A stretch of DNA of 64,000 nucleotides from assembly GCA_963995505.1 (NCBI GenBank), contig OZ023192.1, forward strand, positions 6,989,001 through 7,053,000, written 5' to 3'. A model generated the notes under the pieces. That model had not been told where the DNA came from. It saw only the letters and a program-made list of their open reading frames with translations, and did not search any database. Shown here piece after piece: positions 11,369-22,300 of the stretch (positions are counted from its first letter, which is position 1; the number at the start of each line of letters is the position of its first letter). The stretch comes from Hypericum androsaemum (taxonomy: Eukaryota; Streptophyta; Magnoliopsida; Malpighiales; Hypericaceae). The translations under genes were made by a program, and so were the position numbers.

Positions 11369-11911
11369 AGAACGTCCATAGCGGTAACTCAACCATGATG
11401 AGTGGAGATCCCACAAACTTGGTTCAATGAGACAACTAAGTTATAGAGGGTTCAGTTAATCACCTGGAACCTATCTCATTCTCAGAAGCTGCCCATGTAT
11501 TAGCCTGCAGCGGTGTGGTAAGGTTAAGCATTACGCTTTTAATAATTTCTACACCTTGATAAAGGTGGAGTATGACAGGATACTCCTAATAGGAGATCAC
11601 CTATGTGAGTGTGAAGTGAGGCCGCTTCAAATGAGAAAAACACTTATGAATTCAAGATACGGTCCATGGCCGAAACAGACACAACGTGAGAACCCAAATA
11701 TACTAGGGTTATTATTGTGTAAATGTTATTGTCTTGGTTTACGCCAAAAGCTGACGGTTCAAGATATCACGTTCACCAAGTAGCGAGTAAATCCGAAAAC
11801 ATATTACTAGAGAAAGTTCAAAGTTGCAAGCTACCTGTCTCGATGCAATAATAACACGTCAGAACTTTTGATTAGAGTCTGCATGCATTGGTCATCATTC
11901 ATGTGGGGGAT

Positions 11912-12110
11912 TGTTGGATTTGTGAATGAGCCCAAAGAAGGCCCAAAGTCCAAAAGCCCAAAAGGGAAAATCGAAAATGCCATCCCACATTGGAAAGTGG
12001 CACCAACCTTTCCTAGTTTATAAGGAGAAGCTCCTTGTTAGCTAGAAAAGAAGTTGACTACCTGGAAGGACAGCAACTCGGACCGCGGCGAGGATGGTGC
12101 GTAGCACCAT

Positions 12111-12161
<51 letters not shown>

Positions 12162-12925
12162 CGCTCGCGCACGCGCATGCGCATGCGCATGCATATGCAC
12201 GTGTGCGTGTGCGTGTGCGTGTGCGCATGGCACATTGGACGTAGGTCGCAATGGGCGCTTTGTGGCGCACTTGGCACTTCCCACGTGCACATCATTGCGA
12301 GAAGCTGGAGGAGCCTTAAGTATTTTGCCCGGGTCCGGAGAAAGCTGCGCAGCTACCGAAGTGACGAGGAGCTGCGAGCACCTTCCAGGATGGCCACCGA
12401 AGAGGCACGAAGGGCTAGAATGTCCAGGAAACTTCCAGAAGGCCGAAGGGTTGTGAGATCCATCGCGAAAGGGAGCCAGCACAGTTTGGGCGCGCCTAGA
12501 AGGAACTAGAAGCCACCGAAGGGCCACGAGCGCAGCCAGCCAGCCTACTGGCTGAACGGACGCGTCCCTTTGGGGTGGCTGCTTCCCTGCCTCCTCCAGC
12601 CTATAAATAGGTATGCCCCCTTGCCATTTTCCTCATCCTAGCAGCAAATGCACTCTCTATAGCATTGTTGTCTTCTTCTCTCCCCCGTTCTTCACTTACA
12701 AGTCCGTCTGAAAGTTCTGGGTATATAAGGGTTCGCCCGAAAGTTTCGAGATACGTATGCAACATTCTTGAAAATGTCCTAACAGTCGTTGTATCTTGGG
12801 GACGATTGCCGTAGCCCGTACCGCACTGAAATATACGGGGCAATCTCGTCTTACGGAGAAAGTGTCCAACACTTGCCTCGACTGCCGTAGATCCTAATTA
12901 AGTACACCACCTCTCACCAACAACA
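11912..12925 (+). repeat. 3' LTR of copia element (1014 bp)
   Basis: Matches 6553-7445 end to end, with TATA box CTATAAATAG at 12601-12610. It differs from the 5' LTR mainly by an expanded run of about ten GAGCAC units followed by alternating GC/GT simple sequence (about 12110-12225), and by an additional 30-odd bases near 12285-12315. Long ORFs on both strands here are products of the simple repeat. Confidence 0.9.
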
Positions 12926-12967
12926 AGTACTTTCTACAGTTGCATAAGCCCCGAATAGTAGTACACC

Positions 12968-13639
12968 ATGACGTTCACCGGCCACAGCAAATTCATCCGT
13001 CTCGCACTGGTCTTCTTCTTAGGAGCCTGCGCCTCTCTGTCCCTGATGCGTCCACTTACAAGAGGCACGAGCAGTGGATGGAGCGATATGGACGTGTTTA
13101 CAAGAATGAAACCGAGAAAGAAATGCGCCACAAGATATTTAAAGAGAATGTAAAACGTATCGATGCTTTCAACCGCGATGGAAGCAAGGCTTACAAGCCA
13201 GGAGTCAACAAGTTCGCGGATCTTACGAATGGCAGTTCAAGGCGACGCAAAACAGATTCAAGGGCCATATGTGCTCTGAGCAAGCAGGCCCTTTCAGGTA
13301 TGAGAATGTTTCTGTTGTAACAGCTACCATGGACTAGAGGAAGAAGGGAGTCGTCACACCGATCAAGGACCAAGGACAATGCGGTGAGTGCCTCTTACTG
13401 ATTGAAATTGTTCCTTTCCAAACATTTGACTCATCAATGTGCATTTCCTAATCGCAGGTTCTTGCTGGGCATTTTCCACGGTGGCATCTTTCGAAGGAAT
13501 CACCCAGCTATCCATCGGAAAGTTGATTTCCCTTTCGGAACAGGAGCTGGTCGATTGTGACACCAAAGGAGAAGATCAGGGGGTTTGCCAAGGTGGCCTA
13601 ATGGATGACGCCTTCAAGTTTTACAAGAAGACGACTTAG
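12968..13639 (+). pseudogene. SAG12/SAG39-type papain-like cysteine protease, truncated
   Basis: ATG 12968 begins a signal-like N-terminus. A frameshift (about 13060) leads into the I29 inhibitor prodomain (RHEQWMERYGRVYKNE, IFKENVKRIDAFN, KFADLTN). A second frameshift follows near 13232, and a TAG replaces the W of the family string MDWRKKG near 13334. KDQGQCG is split by an intron with donor GTGAGT at 13384 and acceptor GCAG at 13457. Exon 2 gives [14 protein letters not shown] with the catalytic Cys, then [20 protein letters not shown]. The frame stops at 13637-13639, before the catalytic His and Asn regions, which are not found downstream. These are vacuolar/senescence proteases in their intact form. 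This copy is dead, and its leader is interrupted by the copia element 43 bp upstream of the ATG. Confidence 0.82.
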
Positions 13640-13849
13640 ATAAAGGATCAAAGCACGGGTGAGATCTTGGTCAAGGCTTATAAATGTATAAAGATGAGAG
13701 TCTTTTCGGACATGAAAGTGCTGGACTTTGAATTGCAGAGGTTCGGAAAAAGAAAGAAAGAGGAAGACAGGTGTAACCCAGCCCAACCAGATAAGGAAAC
13801 TGCAAATAAAGATTCATAATCCTAATCATTTAAGAATGGCATCAAGAGA
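13640..13849. other. Short spacer
   Basis: Purine-rich sequence after the truncated protease; no continuation of the protease exon was recognised. Confidence 0.4.
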
Positions 13850-16054
13850 TGACAGATTCGATGCGTAATTAACGAGTAATTATGTGTTAAACCCATTTAA
13901 TTAACAAACTAATTCGTTAATAATAAATCACTTACTTGTTGAAGCAAGAGGTCCACAGGCTCGGGTCCACAACGTCTTCGTGCTAGTCGAATTACGATCA
14001 CGTTTGAACAGATTCATAATTGATTTTCACGAGATTTCCTCTATTGAAAATCTGATCAAAATTCAGGAACTAATCCAGGATTTTTCTTTCTTATTGAGTG
14101 GTTGTGGGCAAAGTTTTTAATTGGTCCAGCCGGATTTCCCTTTTTATCGGGAAATCCAGACAATCAAAATGCGCCATGTGGCACGCCACGTGTCGCGCAT
14201 GGCCGCCACGTGGCACTTTGGACCGCATGTCCGCCACATGGTACGTCACGTGGCAAGGCTACCCCTAGCTTTGCCACGTGGTGCCACGTGGACTGCCACA
14301 TATGACGTTAGTGCCACGTCATGCTGACGTGGCACTTGCGTGGCATCGGGCCGGTCAACTCGACCTTGATCAACAGTTATCAGATTTCTTTAAAAGATTT
14401 CGTGCGACCAACACACGTCGAGTATGTTAAGCCAAATTCAAGAGCACAGACACTCAAGCTACTTGAATAGTAGCATCTCGACTACCTTCTTGTATAATGT
14501 ATGCTATTACCCCAGGACTCATGTCACATTCCATTGTTCACATCAGTGATTTCAAACAATTATATTCGGGTTCACTATTGTACTTTTCAATACAATTGGT
14601 GCACCTGAACCACGAAACTCAGAATGTGATGAACAGAGTTCCTTCTCCCTTAACTATATTCTTTTCATAATGATACATCCTGCTTTTCTGGTCAGCCCTG
14701 CCAGGTCGAATCGCTATGCCATAACCTTTTCATGAACTTTCAAGCTAGCAGCACTGGATCATACTTCCAGAATACGTTAGGATCTTAAGGGTAGGTTTCG
14801 GGATCACAGTTCTCGAAAATTGGTCTCACACCAGGGATTGTGAAATCACTCAACATTTTCATCCCATCCAGTGGTCGAGTAGCACACATGATACTAATCA
14901 CGTGTTACGGTGTACTTTCCTTTTTTAAAGGAACACATGTCATTTAACACCATACTAGAGTATCAGCCTTAGCTTAACTCCAGGCTAATAGGACAGACAG
15001 TATGATAAGTTCCACTTATATCTTATCATATGGATTGTAGAAAATCCAAATGCAGCAACTTATTCCTGCATCCCATAAGGAAACTTGTCTCTTGAGCAAG
15101 ACGGCATTCTGCCATAGGACATGCACTTATGTATGTCCAATAACTTCCTCATCTCATCTAGGAATCAACTTCTTGACTCCCACTGAGGTAAACACCCGTG
15201 TGAGTGGGCTACTTCTCTGTCCGACATGTTTCACATTTAACTCATATTGCCAAATAAAAATTCTTTATTCCAACTAATTGGATTACAAATGAAACCGTCG
15301 TAAACCCAGTGAGTTAACATGTTTCTCAAACACTTCTCGAGGTAATGCTTTAGTCATGGGATCTGCGGCCACAATTAATACGATTTTTAACCCAATAATT
15401 CACATAATTACTTGAATTAAAACATCATATCATCATCAAAACATGGTTTCAACCATGCTCTGATACCAATTATTGGATTCGACGCGTAATTAACGAGTAA
15501 TTACGTGTTAAACTCATTTAATTAACAAACTAATTCGTTAATAATAAATCACTTACTTGTTGAAGCAAGAGGTCCACAGGCTCGGGTCCACAACGACTTC
15601 GTGCTAGTCAAATTACGATCACGTTTGAACGGATTCGTAATTAATTTTCACGAGATTTTCTCTATTGAAAATCTGATCAAAATTCAGGAACTAATCCGAA
15701 ATTTTTCTTTCTTATTGAGTGGTTGTGGGCAAAGTTTTTAATTGGTCCAGCCGGATTTCCCTTTTTATAGGGAAATCCGGACAACTAAAATGCGCCACGT
15801 GGCACGCCACGTGTCGCGCATGGCCGCCACGTGGCACTTTGGACCGCATGTCCGTCACGTGGCAAGGCTACCCCTAGCTTTGCCACGCGGCGCCACGTAT
15901 GACGTCAGCCCCACGCCACGCTGGTATGGCGCTTGCGTGGCATAGGGCCGGTCAACTCGGGTTGACCGGCCCATCCAACCCAACTTTTTGGGCCTGATGG
16001 GCCTGGGTCCAATCGGGCACAATAATAATTGCCTGATGGGCCCAAGGTCCAACA
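13850..16054 (-). mobile_element. Internally deleted minus-strand copia element
   Basis: Two direct copies of an LTR (13850-14362 and about 15470-16054) flank about 1.1 kb. On the minus strand the 5' LTR is the right copy. It starts TGTTGGACCTTGGGCC (16054 leftwards) and is followed by TTGGTATCAGAGCATGG (about 15473-15457), a perfect initiator-Met primer site. AGAGA flanks both ends (13845-13849 and 16055-16059), compatible with a 5-bp target duplication. Of pol only the last residues remain: ADPMTKALPREVFEKHV (minus, about 15375-15320). Nearly all of gag-pol is deleted and the element is non-autonomous. The left LTR has lost about 90 bp of its U3 start. Confidence 0.78.
15751..15940 (-). promoter_or_regulatory. 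LTR promoter: G-box cluster plus TATA box in a hairpin
   Basis: Four exact CACGTG G-boxes lie in about 70 bp (within 15790-15865), with a TGACGTCA site near 15900. In element (minus) orientation this cluster sits directly upstream of CTATAAAAAG (15770-15761). That TATA box is the loop of an 11-bp perfect inverted repeat: CCGGATTTCCC at 15751-15761 and GGGAAATCCGG at 15770-15780. The left LTR (14141-14340) keeps five G-boxes, but its TATA core is changed to CGATAAAAAG. G-boxes and ACGT cores bind plant bZIP and bHLH factors (ABA, light, stress). Activity is inferred, not shown. Confidence 0.55.
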
Positions 16055-18392
16055 AGAGAGACCAACCAAACTTAAATACATAACTCGACTAGGATTCAAA
16101 TATTTAAAAAGTAGGAAAAGTTACTCTCAAGTCCTTCGAATTTGGTTAAATATACTCAAAAGTCCTCCGTGTTTGAAAAATGATCATGTTATCTCTCTTG
16201 TTTATTTTTATTATACTTTCAGGTCCCTCGATGAATTTTTTTCTTTTTTTGTTATTGAAATAACGAAAATACCTCTTGAACAAAAAATAAAAATATATTT
16301 AAGTATATCGGAAAGACTTAAGATTAATTTCTTCAAAAAAGTAAGTGGACTTCAAAGCAAATTTTCTTTTAATTGCCCAGGATTTGAATTGAGGAACAAT
16401 TTTAAGATAAATGGGCTCGTTCAATCAAAACTCTGTTTTCAGCTTTATGGCCCGTTTGCATTATAAAAAAGGTAAGGCCCGTTTCGTTACGACCGGTATC
16501 AATTTTCTTTTTTCAGGATCACATGGTATCTCAACAATTTATTCATGGTCGAGACTGACAAAATCTCTCGTGGTATTAAAATTATCCACATTAAATTTGA
16601 AATTGTTAAAATTTTACGACTCTAATTAAGAGATCTCGAATTCGAGTCTGATTAGATCTCGTATCAATATTAGTGGTTTTATATATTCCCACGTTTTCCT
16701 TGCGGCCGTTGCAATTCATTGCCATACTTTAATGGCAAAAATGGACATAATTTGACAGGCTCAACTTGAGATGAGGTGTTGCTGACTAGGTTTTGCCTTT
16801 TCTTGCCAAACATGAGATAGATATTTGCGACTGCTAGTACTCTAAATGGCTTTTTTTTAAGTAGAATTTTATTCACCATGATATGATATGCTACAACCTA
16901 CATAGAGTGCAACACCACTATACCTCTACCATCTAAATACAACATTTCTCCCCTAGTACTCTAAATGGCTTGTTTAGCCATAACGGCCTACTTCAGATTA
17001 TCACATTGTCAAGTTTATTAGATGAAAGAATTTACAAATCATTGTAATAACGTTTTTCGTTGGATACTAAAATTAACTGATAAAATAATTATTATACTTT
17101 TATGAGGGTTTCAAGTTTGAGTCATTATAAATACATCAATATAAAATACTTGTTTTAGAGAGTTTTTCACCATTCAAGAGTCCTACCCAGATGGAACATA
17201 GTTGTTTCAATAGTAGCGCAAATACTAGGTGATATTAACCAATAAAATTGGATTAGAAATAAAAATTTTAAGTACCATACATGTTGGTAAAGTCAAAATT
17301 ATTTCAAACTTCTATTGAACTTAGTTTATGTTGAGGATATCAGATTACATTTTGTACCAAAGTTATTAATTTGGAGCATCCACCAACCGGTGGAATTTAA
17401 GACCTACTAGATTCACGGACATGAAAATTGAAGGTGAGGTCGATTTCTGAAAGGTGAGAACATGACCACATGAGGGTGGGTGGAATATGCATGTCTTTAA
17501 TTTAAATTAAATGGCTTGCCCTACAGTCTAGTCATTCACACCTCAGCTTCCTTAAAATCTTGAACCAACAACCTCGTGAGATTTGTTCATGACTAACTTG
17601 GTTAATTAGATGAAAGGCAACATCACATCATATAAAATAGAGATAAAGTTACCTTGAATACATACTCGGTGTCATGGTTATCTCCACAAAATATAGTGCG
17701 ATTGGAAACCATTGTTTTTGAGGACCGCAATCAGGTCGAGTCATTTGTATATCTTGGAGCGGTGGTGAACGTCGTTAACCGTTAGTCAAATAGGTCGGAT
17801 CGGTCAATTTCTTGGTCGAACACAGGCGGTTAATCATTTGGACTGACATGTTCACATCAAACAGATCAAAATTTATTCGTTGGAAAAAAAATACATTTTA
17901 AAGTTTTGTTAGATTAAAAATAATTAATTAAAATTTTGATACTCATAAAAGATAACCTTTTTAAATAAAATTAGAGGATATTTAGAATTATTTGATACTT
18001 AAATGCTAAATATAATTTTAAAAAAATCTTCCATCCAACCGGCAACCGACACAATGATATTTTATACACATACGGACACAATGAGTTGCAACTGTAAACT
18101 ATATTTTATTTTTGAAAAAAAAAAATAAACGTGATCGTATGGGACTGGTTATTATTAGTCATATTATTAGTCATCTCATCTTGCTTTAGGATCTAAATAT
18201 ACAAACATTTCTCGCAATGATGTGGCAGTATAAATCCTAATCTTAAAATCTAATCCTAACTCTAATCTTAATCTTAAAAGGAATTAATTTGAATTCGACC
18301 TTGGATGAATCGAATACGGTTTAAAGTTTGGGTGAATTTGAATTCAAACAAATTCGATTCGAATTAATTTGAATTCGAAGAATGGTGAAGTT
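16055..18392. other. Intergenic spacer without recognised genes
   Basis: A 2.3-kb AT-rich region. ORFs such as 16029-16466 have no family resemblance and sit in AT-rich sequence. Near 18290-18385 there is a run of degenerate GAATTCGA(A/T) words similar to those at 37450-37620 and 43080-43165, probably parts of a common dispersed repeat. No TSD or TIR was resolved. Confidence 0.4.
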
Positions 18393-18965
18393 TGTTAGAA
18401 TCTCCATATCTAACCCAAAACCTTAAGGTGATATATTGGTGATTTTAAAACACTTATAAACTACCTCATCCGACTTGCACTAACCGATGTGAGATTCTCA
18501 AGACGTCCCCTCAAACGAGACCCATAGGGTCAAAAATTTTACGAACTTTAAGTTCGCCAATGTGCGAGAAATGGGGGTCATGCGAGCACAACAATGGGCA
18601 CGAAATCAACCAGCTCTGATACAATGTTAGAATCTCCATATCCAACCCAAAACCTTAAAGTAATGAGTAGGTTTCCACACTTATAAACCAACCTAACCCA
18701 CTTGCCTCTTCTGATGTAGGATTCTCTCCAACACGTCCCCTCAAACGAAGCCCACCGGGCTGAAGTTTGCACGAGCTTGACACTGGCTCTCGTGTTTTGA
18801 AATGGGGTCGTGCGAACACAACGGACCATGTGTCTCGTTAGAGCAATTGACTCTGATACTATATATAAGAATCCCAACAATGGAAGTGGCAAGTGGATTA
18901 ACTAGTTTATAAGTGTAAAAAATCCGCATACTTATTATCTTAAAATTTTGGATAGAATATGAAAA
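18393..18965 (-). mobile_element. TRIM retroelement array (LTR-int-LTR-int plus inverted LTR)
   Basis: Short LTRs at 18393-18503 (111 bp) and 18625-18733 (109 bp) both start TGTTAGAATCTCCATATC. Reading minus, each second-copy LTR end is followed by a sequence related to the initiator-Met primer site (TTGTATCAGAGC at about 18624-18613, and a weaker TATCAGAGTC near 18844). Internal segments of about 110-120 bp share CGTCCCCTCAAACGA. A third LTR-like copy in opposite orientation occupies about 18850-18965 (ACACTTATAAACTAG on minus). Terminal-repeat retrotransposons in miniature lack coding capacity and depend on autonomous elements. A solo copy of the same LTR lies at 63750-63860. Confidence 0.65.
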
Positions 18966-19302
18966 TTCTTATAAGACGAAATAATAAAGTAGCAACATGT
19001 TTCAACGCTCGCGTCCATCTTCCAGTAAGCAGATCGACAAAGCCTTGGCCAACCCAAAAATACTATGGCAGATGTGAAAAAAAGCTAAAAGATACATTAT
19101 CAAGTGTCTCTAACATATACAAGCAGTAGAATTTAGAATTTACACGGGAGGCATTATTCTCATTAAATATTACATATATTACCAAAAAATTATTAAATGC
19201 TGGTAACCGAAAATAAAATTCTTTTAAAATAAAACTATCATGTGAGTTTAATGAAATTGAAGTATAATAAATCTTGTCAAATGATCTAGATTTTCGACAT
19301 CA
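18966..19302. other. 3' flank of the WAK-like gene
   Basis: AT-rich sequence between the WAK-like stop codon and the TRIM array, expected to hold the 3'UTR. No second gene seen. Confidence 0.5.
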
Positions 19303-22300
19303 TCATATACTAACAGAATACAAATCGACGCTGAACGTTGATATGCTGACGATATCAGCCTGAGTATTCTCAAGAGAATAAACATATGTTTTGTCCAGCA
19401 ACTGCTCAGTTTCTTCATTATCGACAGTCCACAAACTTTGATCCATTCTCGCCACTCTCGTGAGCTCCTCAGCCACTTGTTTCATGGTCGGCCTTTTAAC
19501 CCCACTGCTGTTGATGCATCTCCTCGCAATCTCCGCAAATGTTTCCACCTCCTCCATCTCGTCATCGTTTCGAATATTGAAGCAAACAACTCTGGAGATA
19601 TCATTGGCCTCAAGGGCCATTACAAAGTGCTGGATCATGCTTCCTGTCTTACCCGTTCGCGTCCCGAAGTTCGGCCTCATACCGGTTAACAGCTCCAGAA
19701 GAACGACTCCAAAGCTGTACACATCACTTGCGGTCGTCAATTCACCGGTCATAAGATATTCCGGGTCCAAGTACCCCAGAGTTCCTTGTATCTTGCTAGC
19801 TACATCTCTATAGCCTGAAGATATGAGCACCGAAGCTCCGAAATCGGATATCTTGACTTTGTGATTCTCGTCCAAGAGTATGTTGGTTGCCTTGACATCT
19901 CCATGGATTATGGGAGGGTCCGCCAGAGAATGGAGGTAGTGAAACGCATGCGCGGCCTCTGTAGCCACCCGGAGCCTATCTTTCCAGCTTGTTATTATCC
20001 GGGATCCATCGTCGTGAATGTGCTGATAAAGTGTACCGTTGGAGATGAACTCGTACACCAAGTGTGGTATTTCGGTCTCCAAACACAACCCTAAGAGCTT
20101 GACCACGTTTTTGTGGTTCACCTGGGAGATAATGCTGATTTCGTGTTGGAATTCTTCGTGATTTAGTTGGGCCTTGTTTGTTTTCTTCGGTACCTTCACT
20201 GCCACCTGTGTGTTATCTTCCAAGTCTCCTTTGTAAACTGTACTAAACCCACCCTCTCCCAGAAAATGGCTGGTATCGTAGTTGCCTGTAGCTTTTGCAA
20301 GCTCGGACTCGCGGAAGATTCTCACGCGTTGGTTCTTCAATATCACGCCTCCATTGCGTAAGAAGTTCTTCTCTCTCCTTCGTTTCGTCAGGAGGATAAT
20401 AGTTAAGAGGCCAATGGCTACCACAAAGATGACCGCTCCGATGACTGCAACAAAAGAAAGGCCAAATTGGTTATATTATAGTACTTGGCCTAGGATTAAC
20501 TAGTAATCTTTTTATTTTATTTTATTTGAATCATGTTTTTCTAAATATAAATTTTTATAACCCTGGACTCTTGGACCCCATCAATTCCTTCTACACTATG
20601 TACAATTAGGTCAAATACTTATTGACATTTGAATCATGTTCCACTAGTCTTTAATTTATGTTCAGTCTTGTTTGTAATTTTAAAATATCTAATCGAGAGA
20701 GAGATATGACTTGATGACAAATATTTTTAAAAACCGACAAGGAGGGTTACCCAGATTTTCTACGTTCTCCTATATTACCGCTAGTTAGCCAGAGGTTTTT
20801 TTATAAAATGTCAAATACTTGTACATTTTTTTAATTTTATTGTAAATTTTATCATTTGCAAGTATTAAAATCATAATGTAAGCAATTTTAATCTAACAAT
20901 ATTTGAAACAATAATTTTTTTCAAAAAAATGATTAGTTTTGGATAAACTAGTGGTCAATAGTTGTCTAGATTTTTGCATAAGAGTGACACTAACTATTTG
21001 AATATATAGGCACTCCTTTCAGAAAAATTAGGGGAGAGAACTTACTTGCGGCGATAGTCGAAATTTGGAATAGGTGACAAGCAATTTTACCATCACCACG
21101 CATTCCAAACGGGCAGCTGCATGTGTAATTTCCTTCTGTATTTTTGCAAGTGCCTTTGCATGGATATGCCTTCGGGTTTTTGCACTCGTCGATATCTTAT
21201 GTAAATTGCAGAATCACACAGATTTAATTAATTGGGAAGAGATGAAGATTCAACTGGATGTTAGGAATTCATCAATTTTGAGAATAAAACGTGCAAAGAA
21301 TACGAATATAAGAGATTACGTAGTTCGGTCTAATGCCTATGTCTACGGAGAGAAAGGAGAATTTTTATTGATGGATTCAATCACAAAGCCATACAAAAAC
21401 CTAGGTAACACGTCCTTATATAATGGATGACACTCTTGTACATCAAGTAATCAATCTAGGTCGAATCTATGAGTCCAAATCAGAGTCCGAGCAAAACAGA
21501 AAACGGCTGTCAGTACCACCTAGCGGGCGCTGGCCTCCCAGAGGCCGCTGGGTCTTCAGAAATCCAACATTTTATATCCCACCCCTAGCGAGGGCTAGGG
21601 GCCTAGCGGCTGCTAGCCATGCTCAAATTTTCACCATTCGTTTTTCTCGACATATCCCAATAATCTCTACCTTGGCGAGAAAATATCTCTTGCGAAGAAC
21701 CATGAAGCTCAACCCGAACTTTAACAAACTCCACATTGATGAAACACCACCCCATGAAGAACCATGAGAACTTGAGAAATCAAATCGACTCTACCAACTC
21801 CACCTCAAACTATAGATCACCACCATCAACAAAACCATCTCAACTTTCTCTCCTCTTTTTGTTCAATCACTTGGAGCCAGCCCCCAAGCTCGAGTCTCCG
21901 AGCTTGCTTGGCCTATTCCCTACAATCTCCATCAAACTCCAACCTACAAGCGATCAATAGATGCGCCTTATATTTTTTGGTCAGTCCCATGCTCCGCAAC
22001 CTCGAATTGCTTCTCTATTGGACCTTTTTGTCTCAAACCAATGCTACTTGCCATATAATACAAAAGGCAACCTTTTTTCCACCAAGTAGTGCTAAACCTA
22101 TCCAACATCCTTGACATCGATGTTCCTTTAGACAACTATAGCGGGGCCCAGCTAACAAAGCTTCTCTGAGATAATCATGGCTCCTTGCCAACCATGCCTC
22201 TACGAAACAATCATAGCTTGCTATCTATGTCTCAGTGAATTCCAACTCTACTCAAACAATTTATGTCAAGCCTTTGCACCATCACACAAGAGCTTTAGCC

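Larger units (their letters stand above)
6553..12925 (+). mobile_element. Complete but inactive Ty1/copia LTR retrotransposon (6.37 kb)
   Basis: It has two LTRs in direct orientation, a 5-bp target duplication AGTAC (6548-6552 and 12926-12930), a polypurine tract GTGGGGGA (about 11903-11910) and one gag-pol region in the copia order gag, protease, integrase, RT, RNase H. The usual TGGTATCAGAGC primer site is absent after the 5' LTR. Instead, 7448-7460 is complementary to a U5 segment of the LTR. The coding region has one frameshift and three in-frame stops, so it cannot make a full polyprotein. It sits in the leader of a cysteine protease pseudogene. Confidence 0.92.

Noticed and set aside
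12042..12527. 161-codon minus ORF with long Ala/Arg tracts
   Set aside because: Product of the GAGCAC and GTGCGT repeats of the 3' LTR; no domain.
13356..13566. Minus ORF opposite the protease exon
   Set aside because: Shadow of the SAG-type exon, whose catalytic motif GSCWAF is on the plus strand.
19438..20503. Several plus-strand ORFs of 64-117 codons
   Set aside because: Antisense to the WAK kinase exon, whose conserved motifs fix the coding strand.
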